NCBI GenBank assembly: GCA_937924685.1
Contig: CALEVN010000016.1
Location: forward strand, 1-37,767
Origin: an uncultured Candidatus Altimarinota bacterium
GTDB lineage: Bacteria > Patescibacteriota > Gracilibacteria > BD1-5 > JAGOOR01
DNA: 37,767 nt
Direction of reading: 5' to 3'
Positions 1 through 10,788 of the stretch are shown here, one piece after another. A program made the translations under genes and the position numbers. Under the pieces are notes generated by a model, which was not told where the DNA came from, did no database searches, and was given only the letters and a program-made list of their open reading frames with translations. Each line of letters begins with the position of its first letter. Position 1 is the first letter of the stretch.

Positions 1-532
1 CTGGGCTCCACCAGTTGTTCTTTTTTGGGAGGAAATATATGCGGTGCTCTGGGATGTACTGCTTCCAGATAGCTACTGCCTCCATATCGCGAGGTGCGTC
101 TTCATCGCCTTCAAATACTGTCACATAGAGGCGTGCTGGATCGAGACCGAGGCCCTCTTCTTTACTCGTGAGGAATTCATAGCTCCACTTAATAGCGTCT
201 TCTTTGAAATACCCGCCTTGTCCGACGCCGTCAGGCGAGGCAGGATCTCCCAAAGACCAGTTGCCGAGCATTTCAAAAAAAGTAAGGTGGCGCGCATCAC
301 CGACATCTTCGATATCTCCCGTGCGTACACATTTTTGACAGCTTGCAAGGCGATTGCCGAGGGGGTGCTTCTCGCCCATTAGATACGGCACGAGTGGCTG
401 CATACCAGCAGTATTAAAGAGAACTGATGGATCATTCTCTGGAACAAGTGGTGAAGATGGGATGATAGCGTGATTTTTTGAACGGAAAAAATCGAGGTAC
501 TTCTGACGAAGTTGTGAAGATGAGATTTGCAT
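1..532 (-). CDS. alaS: Alanyl-tRNA synthetase, N-terminal part (runs off the window)
   Basis: This gene charges tRNA-Ala in the cytoplasm. The visible N-terminal 177 residues begin MQISSSQLRQKYLDFF and carry the class II AlaRS N-terminal pattern: FRSKNHAIIPSSPLVP, then LFNTAGMQPLVPYLMG and the motif 2 region around CVRTGDIEDVGDARHLTFFEM. The 3' part lies before base 1, so the editing and C-Ala domains cannot be judged. The ATG at 532 gives the canonical AlaRS start. No Shine-Dalgarno motif precedes it; a TACAGT box ends 7 nt upstream. The visible part needs no UGA recoding. Confidence 0.95.
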   Translation of the reverse strand, partial: MQISSSQLRQKYLDFFRSKNHAIIPSSPLVPENDPSVLFNTAGMQPLVPYLMGEKHPLGNRLASCQKCVRTGDIEDVGDARHLTFFEMLGNWSLGDPASPDGVGQGGYFKEDAIKWSYEFLTSKEEGLGLDPARLYVTVFEGDEDAPRDMEAVAIWKQYIPEHRIYFLPKKNNWWSP

Positions 533-622
533 GAGCTGTACTGTATGATTTTTCGCTATGTTTTCAAGGTTTTTTCTGAAAAGAGAGATTGCAATTCATA
601 TAAAAAACGAGAAACTCTGGCC

Positions 623-1063
623 ATGCTCTACACCGTGCACACAGATGGATGATCGCGAGGAAACCCCGGCCCAAGCGGGTGTGCTTTTGTCATAAGCCAA
701 GGAAATAAAGTAATAGAAACTGGGAAATTTTTCCTCGGAACAACGACCAACAATCAAGCAGAATATATGGGAGCAATTCTCGGGCTCACAGCAGTCAAAA
801 AACTCTGAGGCACTGAAGTACATCTCGTTATGGATAGTGAACTCGTCATCAAACAACTCCAGTGAATCTACAAGGTCAAAGACGCAGGACTCAAGATACT
901 CAATCAAAAAGCAAAATGAATTCTCAGTGGTTTTAAAAAAACAACCTTTACTTCTGTCCTGAGAGAGAGAAATAAACACGCTGATGAACTCGCAAATGAA
1001 GCCATGGACGCACAATTTCCTCTCCATAAAATGGATGAATCTCTTCAAGTCTCACTCTGGTAA
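623..1063 (+). CDS. rnhA: Ribonuclease HI
   Basis: A 146-residue RNase HI that degrades RNA in RNA:DNA hybrids. It appears only when four in-frame UGAs are read as glycine. The N-terminus then reads LYTVHTDGGSRGNPGPSG, the hallmark RNase H strand with D8. The other catalytic acids are E47 (in NNQAEY), D71 (in MDSELVIKQL) and D121 (in KHADELA). The second Gly of DGG is itself a UGA. Length is normal for a family member without extra domains. It ends 3 bases before the next gene, so the two are probably co-transcribed. No Shine-Dalgarno motif is seen. Confidence 0.95.
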
Positions 1064-1066
1064 ACT

Positions 1067-1456
1067 ATGAATAAACACTATATATTTATCGGAATGGTAT
1101 TTTTTCTCGCGTTTCTCGTCATCGAGTTCGTGATTACTGGGTATCATAATTCCCAGCGCACAGAGACGCTCCAAAGTCGTGAAAAAGAAATCGTCCGCGA
1201 TGAGGCAGAAATAGGACGATTAACTACGAGAGCAAAATGGGGTGACACAGCAGCAGCACGAGTCTATCTCAAAAAACTCAATAACGATGTCAGACTTCCT
1301 GGAGAAAAAGTACTCGTACTCGTCCCGAAAATCATGTCTGGAGAGTATTCTATCGAAAATGCTATCAAAGACGCAAAACAAGAAGAAAGAACGATACAAG
1401 AGCTCACCATTCCAGAAAAATGGAATGCACTGATTTTTGGAAATGGTCTCAGATAA
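1067..1456 (+). CDS. Small single-pass membrane protein, FtsB/DivIC-like
   Basis: A 129-residue protein with one N-terminal membrane helix (about residues 5-25, YIFIGMVFFLAFLVIEFVIT), then a charged helical stretch (residues 30-55) and a segment with the pattern YLKKLNNDVRLPGEKVLVLVP. This arrangement resembles septum-formation initiators of the FtsB/DivIC type, which end in a similar 'xxRPGEKVxxL' motif. The resemblance is judged by eye only, so the division role is inference. It starts 3 bases after rnhA stops and its TAA directly abuts the convergent comM stop. Confidence 0.6.
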   Translation: MNKHYIFIGMVFFLAFLVIEFVITGYHNSQRTETLQSREKEIVRDEAEIGRLTTRAKWGDTAAARVYLKKLNNDVRLPGEKVLVLVPKIMSGEYSIENAIKDAKQEERTIQELTIPEKWNALIFGNGLR

Positions 1457-2983
1457 TTATTTTGTCTTTTCTCTGTAACCGAGAGCTTCTGTGATATGCT
1501 CAGACTGGATTTCATCCATTCACGCCAAATCAGCAATAGTACGAGCGAGTTTGAGAGTTCTGTAGTATGCTCTTGTGGAGAGATCGAGTCTCTGAACTGC
1601 TTTTTGCAGAACTTCGTTCGTAGATGGTCAGAGTCAGCAAAACTTATCAATATCAGAATTGCTCATTTCTGCATTGCAGGTTTTTCCATTTTCACGAAGA
1701 CGAGCAAGTTGCTTCTCTCGTGCCTGGATAACCTTTTCTCGAAACTCTGCAGAGCTTACTGTTGGGACTCATTTAGCAGCAATATCATCGACGTTAACTC
1801 GTGGCACATTGATAAAAATATCGATACGATCGAGAAGTGGCCCTGAAAGTCTAGAACGATATCGATCGATCTGAAATGGTTGACACGTACATTTTTTCAC
1901 GGGGTCACCCATAAATCCACATGGGCACGGATTCATAGCGCCGACGAGCATAAATCTCGCAGGATAGATACAGCTACTCTGTACACGATTTATACTGATG
2001 ACACCATCTTCGAGCGGTTGCCTCAGGGTCTCAAGCACAGTCTGTGGGAATTCGAGCATCTCATCGAGGAAGAGTACTCATTTATGAGCGAGTGAGATTT
2101 CGCCCGGTTTGGAATCACGACCTCCACCAATAATCGATATAGCCGATGCTGTATGATGGAGCCTTCGAAAAGGTCGTTCTGTGATAAGCGGATGCTCTTT
2201 GCTGAGCTTCCCTGCAACAGAATAGATTTTACTCACCTCTACTATTTCCTCATAGACCATGGGAGGAAGAATCGTCCCGAGAGCTTTTGAGAGCATCGTT
2301 TTTCCAGATCATGGTGGTCATTCCATGAGGATATTATGACCTCCCGCAGCGGCGATAATGAGAGCACGTTTCGCATATTGTTGACCGACAATCTGAGAAA
2401 AATCGACAAGTTCATGCGGATTATGTGATGCGATATCTGAGATGGATGAAGCAGGCTGAATAATCATCGGTAGAGAACCGGAAAGCATACGAACGAGTTC
2501 AGCAATATTTTTTGCGGGGATAATCTCGACTCAAGGAATGAGGGCTGCCTCAATAGCATTTTCTTCTGGAACTATCACACGTTTATATCATTTTTCTTTT
2601 GCGAAAATCACTGTCGGTAAAACTGCCTGAACAGGACGAACAGCGCCATCGAGAGCGAGTTCGCCGACAACAAGTGTTTCATCGAGAATTGTCTGATTTA
2701 TCTTGCATTCTTCGAGGAGAATTCAGAGAGCAATGGGGAGGTCAAAACTTGGCCCGGTTTTCTTGATATCAGCAGGAGCGAGATTCACTGTGATCTTTGT
2801 TCGCGGAAATGGGAGATCAGAATTTTTGATAGCACTTCTGACACGTTCACGACTTTCTTGAATAGCAGTATCTGGGAGTCATACAATAATAAAAGCTGGC
2901 ATGCCATTGTGGATATCCACCTCGACCTCTACTAGCTGTCCATCGAGTCCTGAGACAACAACGGAGTATATTTTTGCAATCAT
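1457..2983 (-). CDS. comM: ComM/YifB family Mg-chelatase-like AAA+ ATPase
   Basis: A full-length 508-residue YifB/ComM protein; ComM is a hexameric helicase that aids branch migration during natural transformation. Seen in order: the N-terminal ChlI domain (starts MIAKIYSVVVSGLDGQLVEVE), Walker A GPPGSGKT whose first and fourth Gly are both UGA (complements of 2318-2320 and 2309-2311), Walker B LFLDEMLEF, the NPCPCGFMGD loop with clustered cysteines, the sensor region GPLLDRIDIF, and a C-terminal helical domain ending ALGYREKTK. UGA-as-stop would cut the gene into at least five pieces. A TAAAAT box lies 6 nt upstream of the ATG and no Shine-Dalgarno motif is visible. Confidence 0.95.
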
Positions 2984-3025
2984 GAAAATATTTTATGCTT
3001 TCTCAGATAATTGCAAAATTCTAAA

Positions 3026-3559
3026 TTAGATATCCAAAGAGAGGGGCTTGATGACTCGAAAGTGAGGGTTTCATTGAATTGTGGCTTTGAGTCTATTGAG
3101 ATAATTACGGATTTTTAAACGTCTATTTAAACGATATTTCTTAAGTTGTTTTTCTCTCATGTCAGTTACTGTTGATGAATGAATAATACAGAAATCTCAA
3201 TGAGATTCCTGCTCTGGATAAAGTAGTAAGAACTCAATTGCTCATGCAATTCATTTACTCAGCAAAACTGATCTCCATTGTTTGCTATCTAGAATGGTAG
3301 TCCCTCTTGCTAGATGAATTCAGCCTCAGAATGGTGCGCACTCAGAGATTTTGATATCGTTTCTCAGAAGTAATAATTCATATGAAAAAGTTCACAGATG
3401 TCCTACTTTTAATCATGTGTCATTTTGAATTTCGAGGATGCATATAGCCCTGTTTCAAATTGATCGAGATAATCTTGTAGAGTATTGTATAAATATTGAA
3501 GATATATTTTTTCACCATCTACGTATTTTTGTTCTAGATTTGTTAACCTCTAAAAACAT
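3026..3559 (-). CDS. Hypothetical protein, 177 aa
   Basis: I do not recognise this protein. It starts MFLEVNKSRTKIRRWGKNI and is open for 177 codons only if several UGAs are glycine, including a GGG run in CAPFGGGIHLARGTTILD. The C-terminal third is very basic (MREKQLKKYRLNRRLKIRNY), which would suit nucleic-acid or membrane-surface binding. The ATG lies 4 bases beyond the TAG of the upstream peptidase gene, so translational coupling is likely. No signal peptide or membrane helix is obvious. The regular use of UGA at plausible glycine sites supports it as a real gene. Confidence 0.65.
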
Positions 3560-3563
3560 AGAA

Positions 3564-4604
3564 CTAGGAGGCTAGGATTACTTCTCTATTTTCTCATATC
3601 CGACCATCATATGAGAGAACTCCGACAACCCTATTGGCAACTGGATAGATCACTTCTCCAAAAATATTGACACCCATTTTTGCGTCCTCGCTTTCTTCGG
3701 AAGCTACATCATAGCTTGCATCTTTCTCGCCAATAGCAGACTGAACTCTTTTTGATACATCAGCCTGAAGAAAAGCGGTTTCTGGCACACGAGTATGGAG
3801 TACAAAATTTGCAGCATCTTCGAGAGATTCAATTTTTTCGTTATCCGCTACAAGTATTTGAGCAATACGGTTTGTATGTGAAATTTCTCGAGAAGACAGA
3901 CTTCTGTTTACCATGCCAGAAGCAGCCTGTTCAAGCATTGTCTGATATGCTGCTTCTGTGAGTGCACGTTCAAATCTTTGCATGCTTTCGACAGTCATTT
4001 GAACATAACAAGCTATGAGACTGACGCCAGTTTTTTCGAGAACATAGGCGTTGAGTTTTTTTACTTCTGGAACTTGGAGATGGGTATAGGCGACATTTTT
4101 ATTTGATCCATGTTTTACCGCAGTTGATCATTCTACGAATCATTCAAGCACGTCACGAATAGCCAGATGTGACATGCCAGATACGGTATAGAGACTCCTT
4201 CTTACTGTAGGTGACAGCTTATTGAGACCTGGTGGATTATAAGCATCACCAGTCACTCGCTCCTGCAAGAGGTGTTTGAATTCATGGGCAAGCGTTCCTC
4301 TATGTTGAGAATCAAATGCGAGAGTTCTCAGATTAAAATAAATCGTATTTTTTGCTTCTTTTGGAGTAACGTAGGCCATGCTTCAATCGTCCTGATGCGT
4401 CCATTGAAGTCTCACGCCCATATCGTTTGCACGACTCTCTACTTCTCTCATTTCCTGAATAAAAGCATTTATATCTCCATTTTCTGGTACAACTTTGAGG
4501 GCGTATAGATCAGGAATAGAGAGTCCTCTTTTTTTCAAAAATTCCACATTCTCCTGACCTCCTATAACAGAAGGGGATTCAAATGTGGAATTAAGTTTTA
4601 CCAT
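3564..4604 (-). CDS. Putative zinc metallopeptidase (HExxH)
   Basis: A 346-residue protein with a zincin motif: AHEFKHLL gives H107-E108 and H111 as metal ligands and catalytic Glu. A downstream acidic segment (VLEGFVEG, about residue 155) could supply the third ligand as in gluzincins, which is inference. No signal peptide or membrane helix is seen, so a cytoplasmic role or unusual export is likely. The C-terminal part is helical and ends in NREVILAS. Three UGA codons are read through (after QDD, after VLE, after DGRI). It heads a two-gene unit with the 177-aa protein. I cannot name a closer family. Confidence 0.75.
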
Positions 4605-4678
4605 AAGTAAGAAAAGATATTCTTACCATTGGATTATAAGCATTTTATTATTTTGACAAGCAAAAATTATATTTTGTA

Positions 4679-4882
4679 TTAAATCCAACCAAGAGCGTAC
4701 AATGCTCCTGTGACAATGAAAACAATACCAACTAATTTTAGGGCTGTAACAGTACCTCCGATACCAAAAAATCTCTCAGCCCAAACCCATGAACCAACAA
4801 ACTCATACGTAGGACGAATATATTTGAGGATAACTACCCCGAGACCAATAACCAGAAGACCAACAAGAAAATGCATAACCAA
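4679..4882 (-). CDS. Small two-helix membrane protein, 67 aa
   Basis: The protein has two hydrophobic stretches, residues 4-20 (HFLVGLLVIGLGVVILK) and about 45-64 (TALKLVGIVFIVTGALYAL), joined by a short loop with Trp and Arg. It needs no UGA recoding. It lies 11 bases after the response-regulator stop on the same strand, so it is probably in that operon. No family is recognised. The good hydrophobic periodicity and the Gly-rich helices support coding. Confidence 0.65.
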   Translation of the reverse strand: MVMHFLVGLLVIGLGVVILKYIRPTYEFVGSWVWAERFFGIGGTVTALKLVGIVFIVTGALYALGWI

Positions 4883-4893
4883 AAAATAAAAAA

Positions 4894-5562
4894 TTAAAAG
4901 CTTTTATATCCTATACCTCGAACTGTCAGAATGACATCATCGCCGATTTTATGACGGATATTTTTTATATGAGTATCTATCGTTCTATCGTAGAGAAAAT
5001 TCGCATACCCCATGATTTCTCGCATGAGATCATCTCGAGAAACAACTTTTGCCTCCCTCTGGATGATATATTTGAGGAGCTGAAACTCTGATTTTGTTAG
5101 GAGAGCTTCTTTATTGCCACGATATGCTTTGAGCTCAGATTCTACGAGACGAAGATCACGATAGACTATCCCCTCTTTTGTAGACTGGGAAGTACCTCGG
5201 CGAAGAACAGCCTTGATACGCATGACGACTTCTCGAGGGCTGAATGGTTTTCCTATATAATCATCTGCCTCAAATTCAAAAGAAGAATTGATATTATTCT
5301 GATCATCTCGTGCTGAGAGCATCAAAATAGGAACAGATGATTCTTGTCTGAGAGATTTGAGAATAGTGAGACCATCTTGGCCTGGGAGGTTTATATCGAG
5401 AATGACTGCATCTGGCCGCACATTACGAAATGTATCCAATGCTTCGTCTCAGTGCATACAAGTGTGCACATCAAACTCCGACTCTTGGAGGTACAATATG
5501 AGAGAATCAACGATTCACTGATCATCATCTATAAGAAGGATAGATATTTTCTTCGGTGACAT
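4894..5562 (-). CDS. OmpR/PhoB-type response regulator
   Basis: A 222-residue two-domain transcription factor. The N-terminal receiver has the acidic pocket LLIDDD (residues 9-14), phospho-acceptor D56 in VILDINLPG, the switch T/S in LMLSARDD, and the conserved Lys in YIGKPFSPRE. The C-terminal winged-helix DNA-binding domain shows LLTKSEFQLLKYI, VVSRDDLMREI, RTIDTHIKNIRHKI and the closing VRGIGYKSF. Two UGA glycines lie in the receiver. No sensor kinase gene is next to it, so the partner must be elsewhere. A TATACT box ends 7 nt upstream of the ATG, a leaderless arrangement. Confidence 0.93.
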
Positions 5563-5642
5563 AATAGAGAGTATAATAAAAGGGTTATGAAGTACAAGGA
5601 TGATTATACTTGCCTATTAAAATCACTCCATACAATAAAAAG

Positions 5643-6401
5643 GTGAAAATCCAAAAAAAATATACGTGCAATTTAAAAGATCTCGACCTTGAGCTAAAAA
5701 AAAAGTTTAAGCCTTCATGAAAATCGAGAGAATCAAAAAAATTTCAATCTACACTCGTGAAATACTCTCCGTGGACATGGTACATCATACTTTTTCTCCG
5801 TATATGCGGATTGTCACACTATGATACCATGGCACTTCTCGGGTATGATAGCTACTTATTTGAAGAGGGCTACTTACGGTCAATTTTCGGGGATAAGAAG
5901 CGAAAAAAACTTCTCGATATTGGCGCATGAAGTGGTTCAATTACAAAAATTTTTCAACCATTTGTAGATACTATTTTCTATCTTGAATCTTCTTATTTTT
6001 TTCGAAGAAAGCTCAAGAAAATGGGTTTTTCAGAGTACAAAAAAAGAGAAAATGATTTTGACATCATTCTCATGCTCAATCTCCTCGATAGATGCGGTGA
6101 TGCAGAAAAAATGATAGATGCTCAGCTCAAAAATCTCAAAGAAGATGGCACAATGATTATCAGCATGCCGTTCCCAATTAATGCACGACATGGACATGGG
6201 ATTCAAAATGCACGACAGAAAGCCCTTTCTCAAAAACAAAACATGTCTTTTGAAAAAAGCGTATCTCTCTTTTATCAGACATATCTAAAGAGTAAAATAG
6301 AGTTGATTTCATTTTCTAGAATGCCCTACTTGATCTCAAATCCAGAAATGGGGAAAATAAGTATTTTTGATAATGCTGTTTTTGTCTGTCAAAAAAAATA
6401 A
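5643..6401 (+). CDS. DREV/METTL9-like SAM methyltransferase
   Basis: A class I methyltransferase. Seen: EEGYLRS before SAM motif I (LLDIGAGSGSITKIF, with one UGA Gly), then FDIILMLNLLDRCGDAEKM, MPFPINARHGHG and a C-terminus with FSRMPYLI followed by IFDNAVFVCQKK. From memory of the eukaryotic DREV/METTL9 family (protein-histidine N-pros methyltransferases), NLLDRC and the closing PYL ... DDAVFVL pattern are its signatures, so this is a bacterial relative. The start is uncertain: no in-frame ATG occurs before 5829, but the reading frame is open and family-like (WTWYIILFLRICGLSHYDTM) back to a GTG at 5643, used here. GTG 5757 and ATG 5829 are alternatives. The substrate is unknown. Confidence 0.8.
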
Positions 6402-6422
6402 TTTCATTATAATCCACTCACT

Positions 6423-8234
6423 ATGTGCTGAATTGTCGCTACTATAGGGAAAAATAATCCCGAACCACTCCTCTACCAAGGACTCAAAAATCTCGAATAC
6501 CGAGGATATGATTCTGCTGGTTTTGTCACTATAAATTCCAATCATGAGGTACGTCTCGTACGAGAAATAGGTGAAGTGAGTAATCTCCTGCCAAATATCC
6601 ATGGAGACTCTGATGCATGTATCGGAATAGGTCATACCAGATGGGCTACCCATGGAGGTGTAACCAGAGAAAATACGCACCCACATTATTCCATGAACAA
6701 AAAAATATATCTCGTTCATAATGGAATTATTGAAAATTATAAGATACTTGCTGAAAAACTCGCAAAAGCCGGATATACATTTTATGGACAGACAGATAGT
6801 GAAATACTCGCAAATCTCATAGAATACTGCCTTACAACAACAAAAGATCTAAAAAATGCTATCTTACTGGCTCTCTCTCAGGTTACAGGAACTTACGGTT
6901 TAGCTATTATCAGCCCCGAAGATCCAACAAAACTCTATGCTGTCCGTCGAGGATCACCGCTCATGATATCCATCATAGAAAATGGTATCATGGTGGCATC
7001 TGACCCGCATGCATTTCCAGAAAATGATCCGACCGTGATACATATGGAAGACGGAGAATTTGTGACACTCTCAGAAAATGGAGAATACACTATAGAATCT
7101 ACGAGTGGTGAAGTTATCAATCGTGAAGCAAAGAAACTCGAAATATTTCAAGATAGTGGCGATACAAGCAAATATGAGCACGCTATGCTTGCTGAAATCA
7201 TGGAACAACCCGAGGTAATAGAAAATACTATTCGTGGTCGTATCAATTTTGAAACTGAACAAGTCACACTTGGATGAATCAGAACAGTAATGCCTTCACT
7301 GCTTACAAAAAAAGAAATCATCATAATTGCATGTGGAACGAGTTATTATGCGGGACTTGTGGGTCGAAATTTTCTCCAAGAAATCGCAGGTATACCATGT
7401 CGAGTAGAAATCGCCAGTGAATTCCGTTATAGTAAACAATTTTGGTGAAAGGATACAGTGCTTCTCGTCATATCTCAGTCAGGCGAAACGGCTGATACTC
7501 TCGCGGCTCTTCGCGAAGCAAAACACCGAGGTATCATGACTCTAGGAATAGTAAATGTACCTGGATCTACGATAGCTCAAGAAACAGATGCGGGTATTTT
7601 TACACACGCAGGAAAAGAAGTCTGAGTTGCCTCTACGAAAGCCTTCACAGCCCAGATAACAGCGCTACTCATGCTCGCCATAGCACTCTGAGAACGTCGA
7701 GACCTCGATGTACTCACGAAGTCTAGAATTCTCAAAGCATTTAGAAATATCCCAGAACAAATCAGAAATATCACCACCGACACAAAAAATATACAAAAAA
7801 TCGCAGAAGAATTGGCAACATATGATCACTGTTTCTTTTTAGGGCGATACTATCAAGCACCTATCGCTCTCGAATGATCACTGAAACTCAAGGAAATAAC
7901 CTACATACATTCAGAAGCGTATCCAGCAGGTGAACTCAAGCATGGGCCACTCGCTCTCATCGATGAAAAACATCCAAGTATAGTCCTCAATCCAGCAGAC
8001 GCTCTTCATGATAAAACAGCTTCCGCAATTCATGAAGTAGAAGCACGAAAATGACTCGTTTATACAATTGGAAATGGTGCTGATTCAAATATTCGCATAC
8101 CAGATACGATGGACATACTCTATCCATTTTTGACAGTCATTCCTTGTCAGCTCCTGGCCTACTATACAGCCCTCAAGCTCGGACGATCTATCGATAAACC
8201 TCGAAATCTCGCAAAAAGCGTCACCGTAGAATAA
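6423..8234 (+). CDS. glmS: Glutamine-fructose-6-phosphate aminotransferase (isomerizing)
   Basis: Makes glucosamine-6-phosphate from fructose-6-phosphate and glutamine, the entry to UDP-GlcNAc and peptidoglycan. It is 603 residues, full length. The Ntn amidotransferase domain starts MCGIVATIG with nucleophile C2 exposed after Met removal; Gly3 is a UGA. It continues with YRGYDSAGF, GHTRWATHGG and HNGIIENY. Two SIS domains follow (ACGTSYYAGL, ISQSGETADTL, GVASTKAFTAQ and a C-terminus DKPRNLAKSVTVE). At least seven UGA glycines are needed. A TATAAT box (6408-6413) lies 9 nt before the ATG, so the mRNA is probably leaderless or nearly so. No glmS ribozyme is visible upstream; there is only a 21-base gap. 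Confidence 0.97.
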
Positions 8235-8243
8235 AAGTATCTA

Positions 8244-8957
8244 TTAAGAGATAACACGCATTCTCTGAAGTTGAGTTTTCTTTTTGAGACTCACAAGAGA
8301 ACAAATAGTAGCTGTCACGAGGAGCACTATCGCTGCACAAGTGGCTTCTGGAAGACTCTCATGGAGAAGAACGCAGCCAACAGCAACTGTTTGGGCAGTG
8401 GCCTTTATCTTTCCCCAACGATTCGCTGTATTAGCTGGATTATTTGGCATTTTTGGACTATTTTGATTTTCTGCGAGCAGCTCTGACCCTCAACGAAGAC
8501 TTTTAGCTATATTTGACCAATTCGCTGTTCGCATGAGTGTTGATTTACCATCCAATCATCCCATTACGAGGGAGATGATAGCGAGAGATATGGTTTTCCA
8601 ATTATCACCTCAATGGAGATATAAAAAAAGTACTAAAGGTATATATATTCCTGCCTTGTCACAATGAGAATCAAGAGTTGCTCCATCCCATTTGGCTGAC
8701 CATCTATTTTCACTCATGAGATATCTCGCATATTTACCATCGAGGATGTCGAAGAGTCTTCCGACGATAAAAATCCCGAGACCCGATAATTCTACCCTTG
8801 ATTCATCTGATAATATAGACATAACTGATCATGGTACCGCCAAAGCAAGTCACGCAACACTCAATTGACTTGGATTGACTCAAATAGATACAAGTCAATC
8901 ATAGAAACGAGTAATAGCGCTGTTGCCTTGTGGGACTTCTGGGAGTGATGATTCCAT
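8244..8957 (-). CDS. CDP-alcohol phosphatidyltransferase family protein
   Basis: A 237-residue membrane enzyme that would transfer a phosphatidyl group from a CDP-lipid to an alcohol. The family signature DGxxAR-x8-GxxxDxxxD is present as LDGKYARYLMSENRWSAKWDGATLDSHCD, quoted here by its key residues D, G, A, R, then G, D, D. Surrounding hydrophobic stretches (LGIFIVGRLFDI, IPLVLFLYLHW-like, VGCVLLHESLPEATCAAIVLLVTATI) form the expected membrane helices. It could be a PgsA-type or a phosphatidylinositol-phosphate-type synthase; the acceptor cannot be told. The first in-frame ATG is at 8957. The frame stays open upstream with hydrophobic residues, so a non-ATG start is possible. It is divergent from ruvA. 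Confidence 0.85.
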
Positions 8958-9099
8958 GAATGCTACACTATGAAATATGAAATATAGTATTATAAATAGT
9001 ATTTTTGCAATATTTTTAAAATAAAAGAAAAAATAAACTTATTTACTTTCCAAGATGGAGCAATAATATGCTCATACTCTACAGATAAAGCAGTATAAT

Positions 9100-9705
9100 A
9101 TGATTTCTCTCCTCATAGGCACTCTCGAGCTCATCGATGGTAATGATATAACGATTCTGACATGAGGTGTTGGGTATACCGTCACAGTGCAATGAAAAAC
9201 CATCTGACTCAAAAACATCGGAGATACACTTAAACTCTGGATATATCACCATCAAACTGAAGCAGGTTCGCGATTGATAGGATTTGATGTCATGGAAGAT
9301 AAAAAGATTTTTAGCAAGCTCCTCTCTGTTAATGGTCTCGGCCCAAAATGAGCCCTCTCACTCCTTGAGCTCGGTCAAAATGAAGTCATGCAGGCTATAG
9401 CAAGTGGTGACTCGAAACGACTCACGAAAGCAAATGGTATCGGTCCAAAACTCGCGAGTAAAATCATCGTCGAACTCCGTTGATCTCTCGATACGGAGAC
9501 ACTTCAGAATATCACAGAAGTCCAAAAGAAACATCAAAAAACAGGAAAAATATACTCAGATATCGATCAATCTATCATCACTTCTCTCGTTTGAATGGGA
9601 TATGATAGAAAAACAGTAGAAGCCCTTATCGAACAAATCCCATCAAACCTCACAGGCGTCGGAGACAGAACTGTCTGGTGTATTAGAAATCTTCACCACC
9701 GATAG
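9100..9705 (+). CDS. ruvA: Holliday junction DNA helicase subunit RuvA
   Basis: The tetrameric junction-binding partner of RuvB in recombination. It is 201 residues. Domain I is an OB fold (MISLLIGTLELID, then GVGYTV). Domain II has two helix-hairpin-helix motifs, SVNGLGPKGALSLL and ANGIGPKLASKIIVELRG. Domain III is C-terminal (SLVGMGYDRKTVEALIEQI). Gly in GPKGA, the end of VELRG and LVGMG are UGA codons. ruvB and ruvC are not in the window. The TAG is 3 bases before the next ATG. A TATAAT directly abuts the ATG, so the true promoter may lie farther upstream in the 142-base divergent region. Confidence 0.95.
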
Positions 9706-9708
9706 ATC

Positions 9709-10788
9709 ATGCGAGTTATACTTTTCACAGCTACTGGCGCAGAAAATCTCGGAGATGAACTCATCACACTCTGCGAGATAAGAGAGCTTCAAAAAAACGA
9801 AAATACCGACATTACTCTTTTCTCACACAGTATCGAAAGTACCAAAAGATTTTTACTATCTCAAAAATACCATCTCGAAAATATAGCTCTACGAGAATAT
9901 TTCCCGAACAATATACGTCGAAACCCAATCAGAAACATGAGGCTTCTCTGGGAAACGATGTGCCAAATAAAGGAATCAGAGATTATCTATATCGGTGGTG
10001 GTGGCCTGTTTTATGGTCGAGATGAAGAATGACGCTCACCGCTTTTTCTCTGGTCTCTGAGAGTTATAGCATGAAAAATATTCAGAAAAAAAATCACCTA
10101 CCTCTCACTCGGAGTAACAGCAAAAAAAGAAGAACTCTCACCTCTCTCCTCTTTTCTTTTTAAGAAAACAAGCATATCTGTCCGTGATGCTGAAAGTCTA
10201 GAACAAGTAAAAAGCCTATGATATAATGGCATACTTCTTCCAGATCCAGTATGGAGTTTAGACATTGAGAAAAAAAATAATACAGAGAAAGTTATTGGTA
10301 TAGCGTTGAGAAGTGGTTTTTTATCTGATAGGATTTTGTCAGAAATTATTAAAAAACTTCAAGAGCAATGATACGAGATAATTCTCCTTCCACACTCACT
10401 TCACCCATCAAATGAAGCATCGCATGATGGATATTATTTACAGAATTTTTTATTCCCAGGAGTGCGAACAAGTCAGAGCATAGAACAAACACTCGAATAC
10501 TATAAGAAATGTCACATCATTATTGGTATGAGATTTCATAGTATGATATTAGCGAGCATACATTCGATACCTTTTATCGGCATCAGTTATGGTAAAAAGA
10601 CGTCTTCCCTCCTTGCTGAAATGAATTGGAAATATTCCTATAACAAAGATATGGATTCAAGCGATATGCTTCTAAAAGCTATAGAGGATATAGAATCCCA
10701 CTACGATGAACTACACAATCAACTCCAAAAAATATCAATAGAAATGAAAGAAAAATATATACAATGATTTCATTCACTCATATGATAA
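9709..10788 (+). CDS. Polysaccharide pyruvyl transferase family protein (CsaB-like)
   Basis: A 359-residue protein with the family pattern: an N-terminal GAENLGDELITLCEIREL, a mid-region Gly-rich IYIGGGGLFYGRDEE, SISVRDAESLEQVKSLGYNGILLPDPVW, and a C-terminal half with IIGMRFHSMILA and PFIGISYGKK. In CsaB-type enzymes this fold adds pyruvate ketals to cell-wall polysaccharide and allows S-layer anchoring; that role here is inference. Several UGA glycines are read through. The last 7 bases overlap the tsaE start, so translation is coupled. Confidence 0.85.

Noticed and set aside
1264..1650. 128-aa minus-strand ORF
   Set aside because: It crosses the convergent stops of two supported genes in another frame.
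6423..8234. glmS as a pseudogene with many stops
   Set aside because: All interruptions are UGA at glycine positions, so the gene is intact in code 25.
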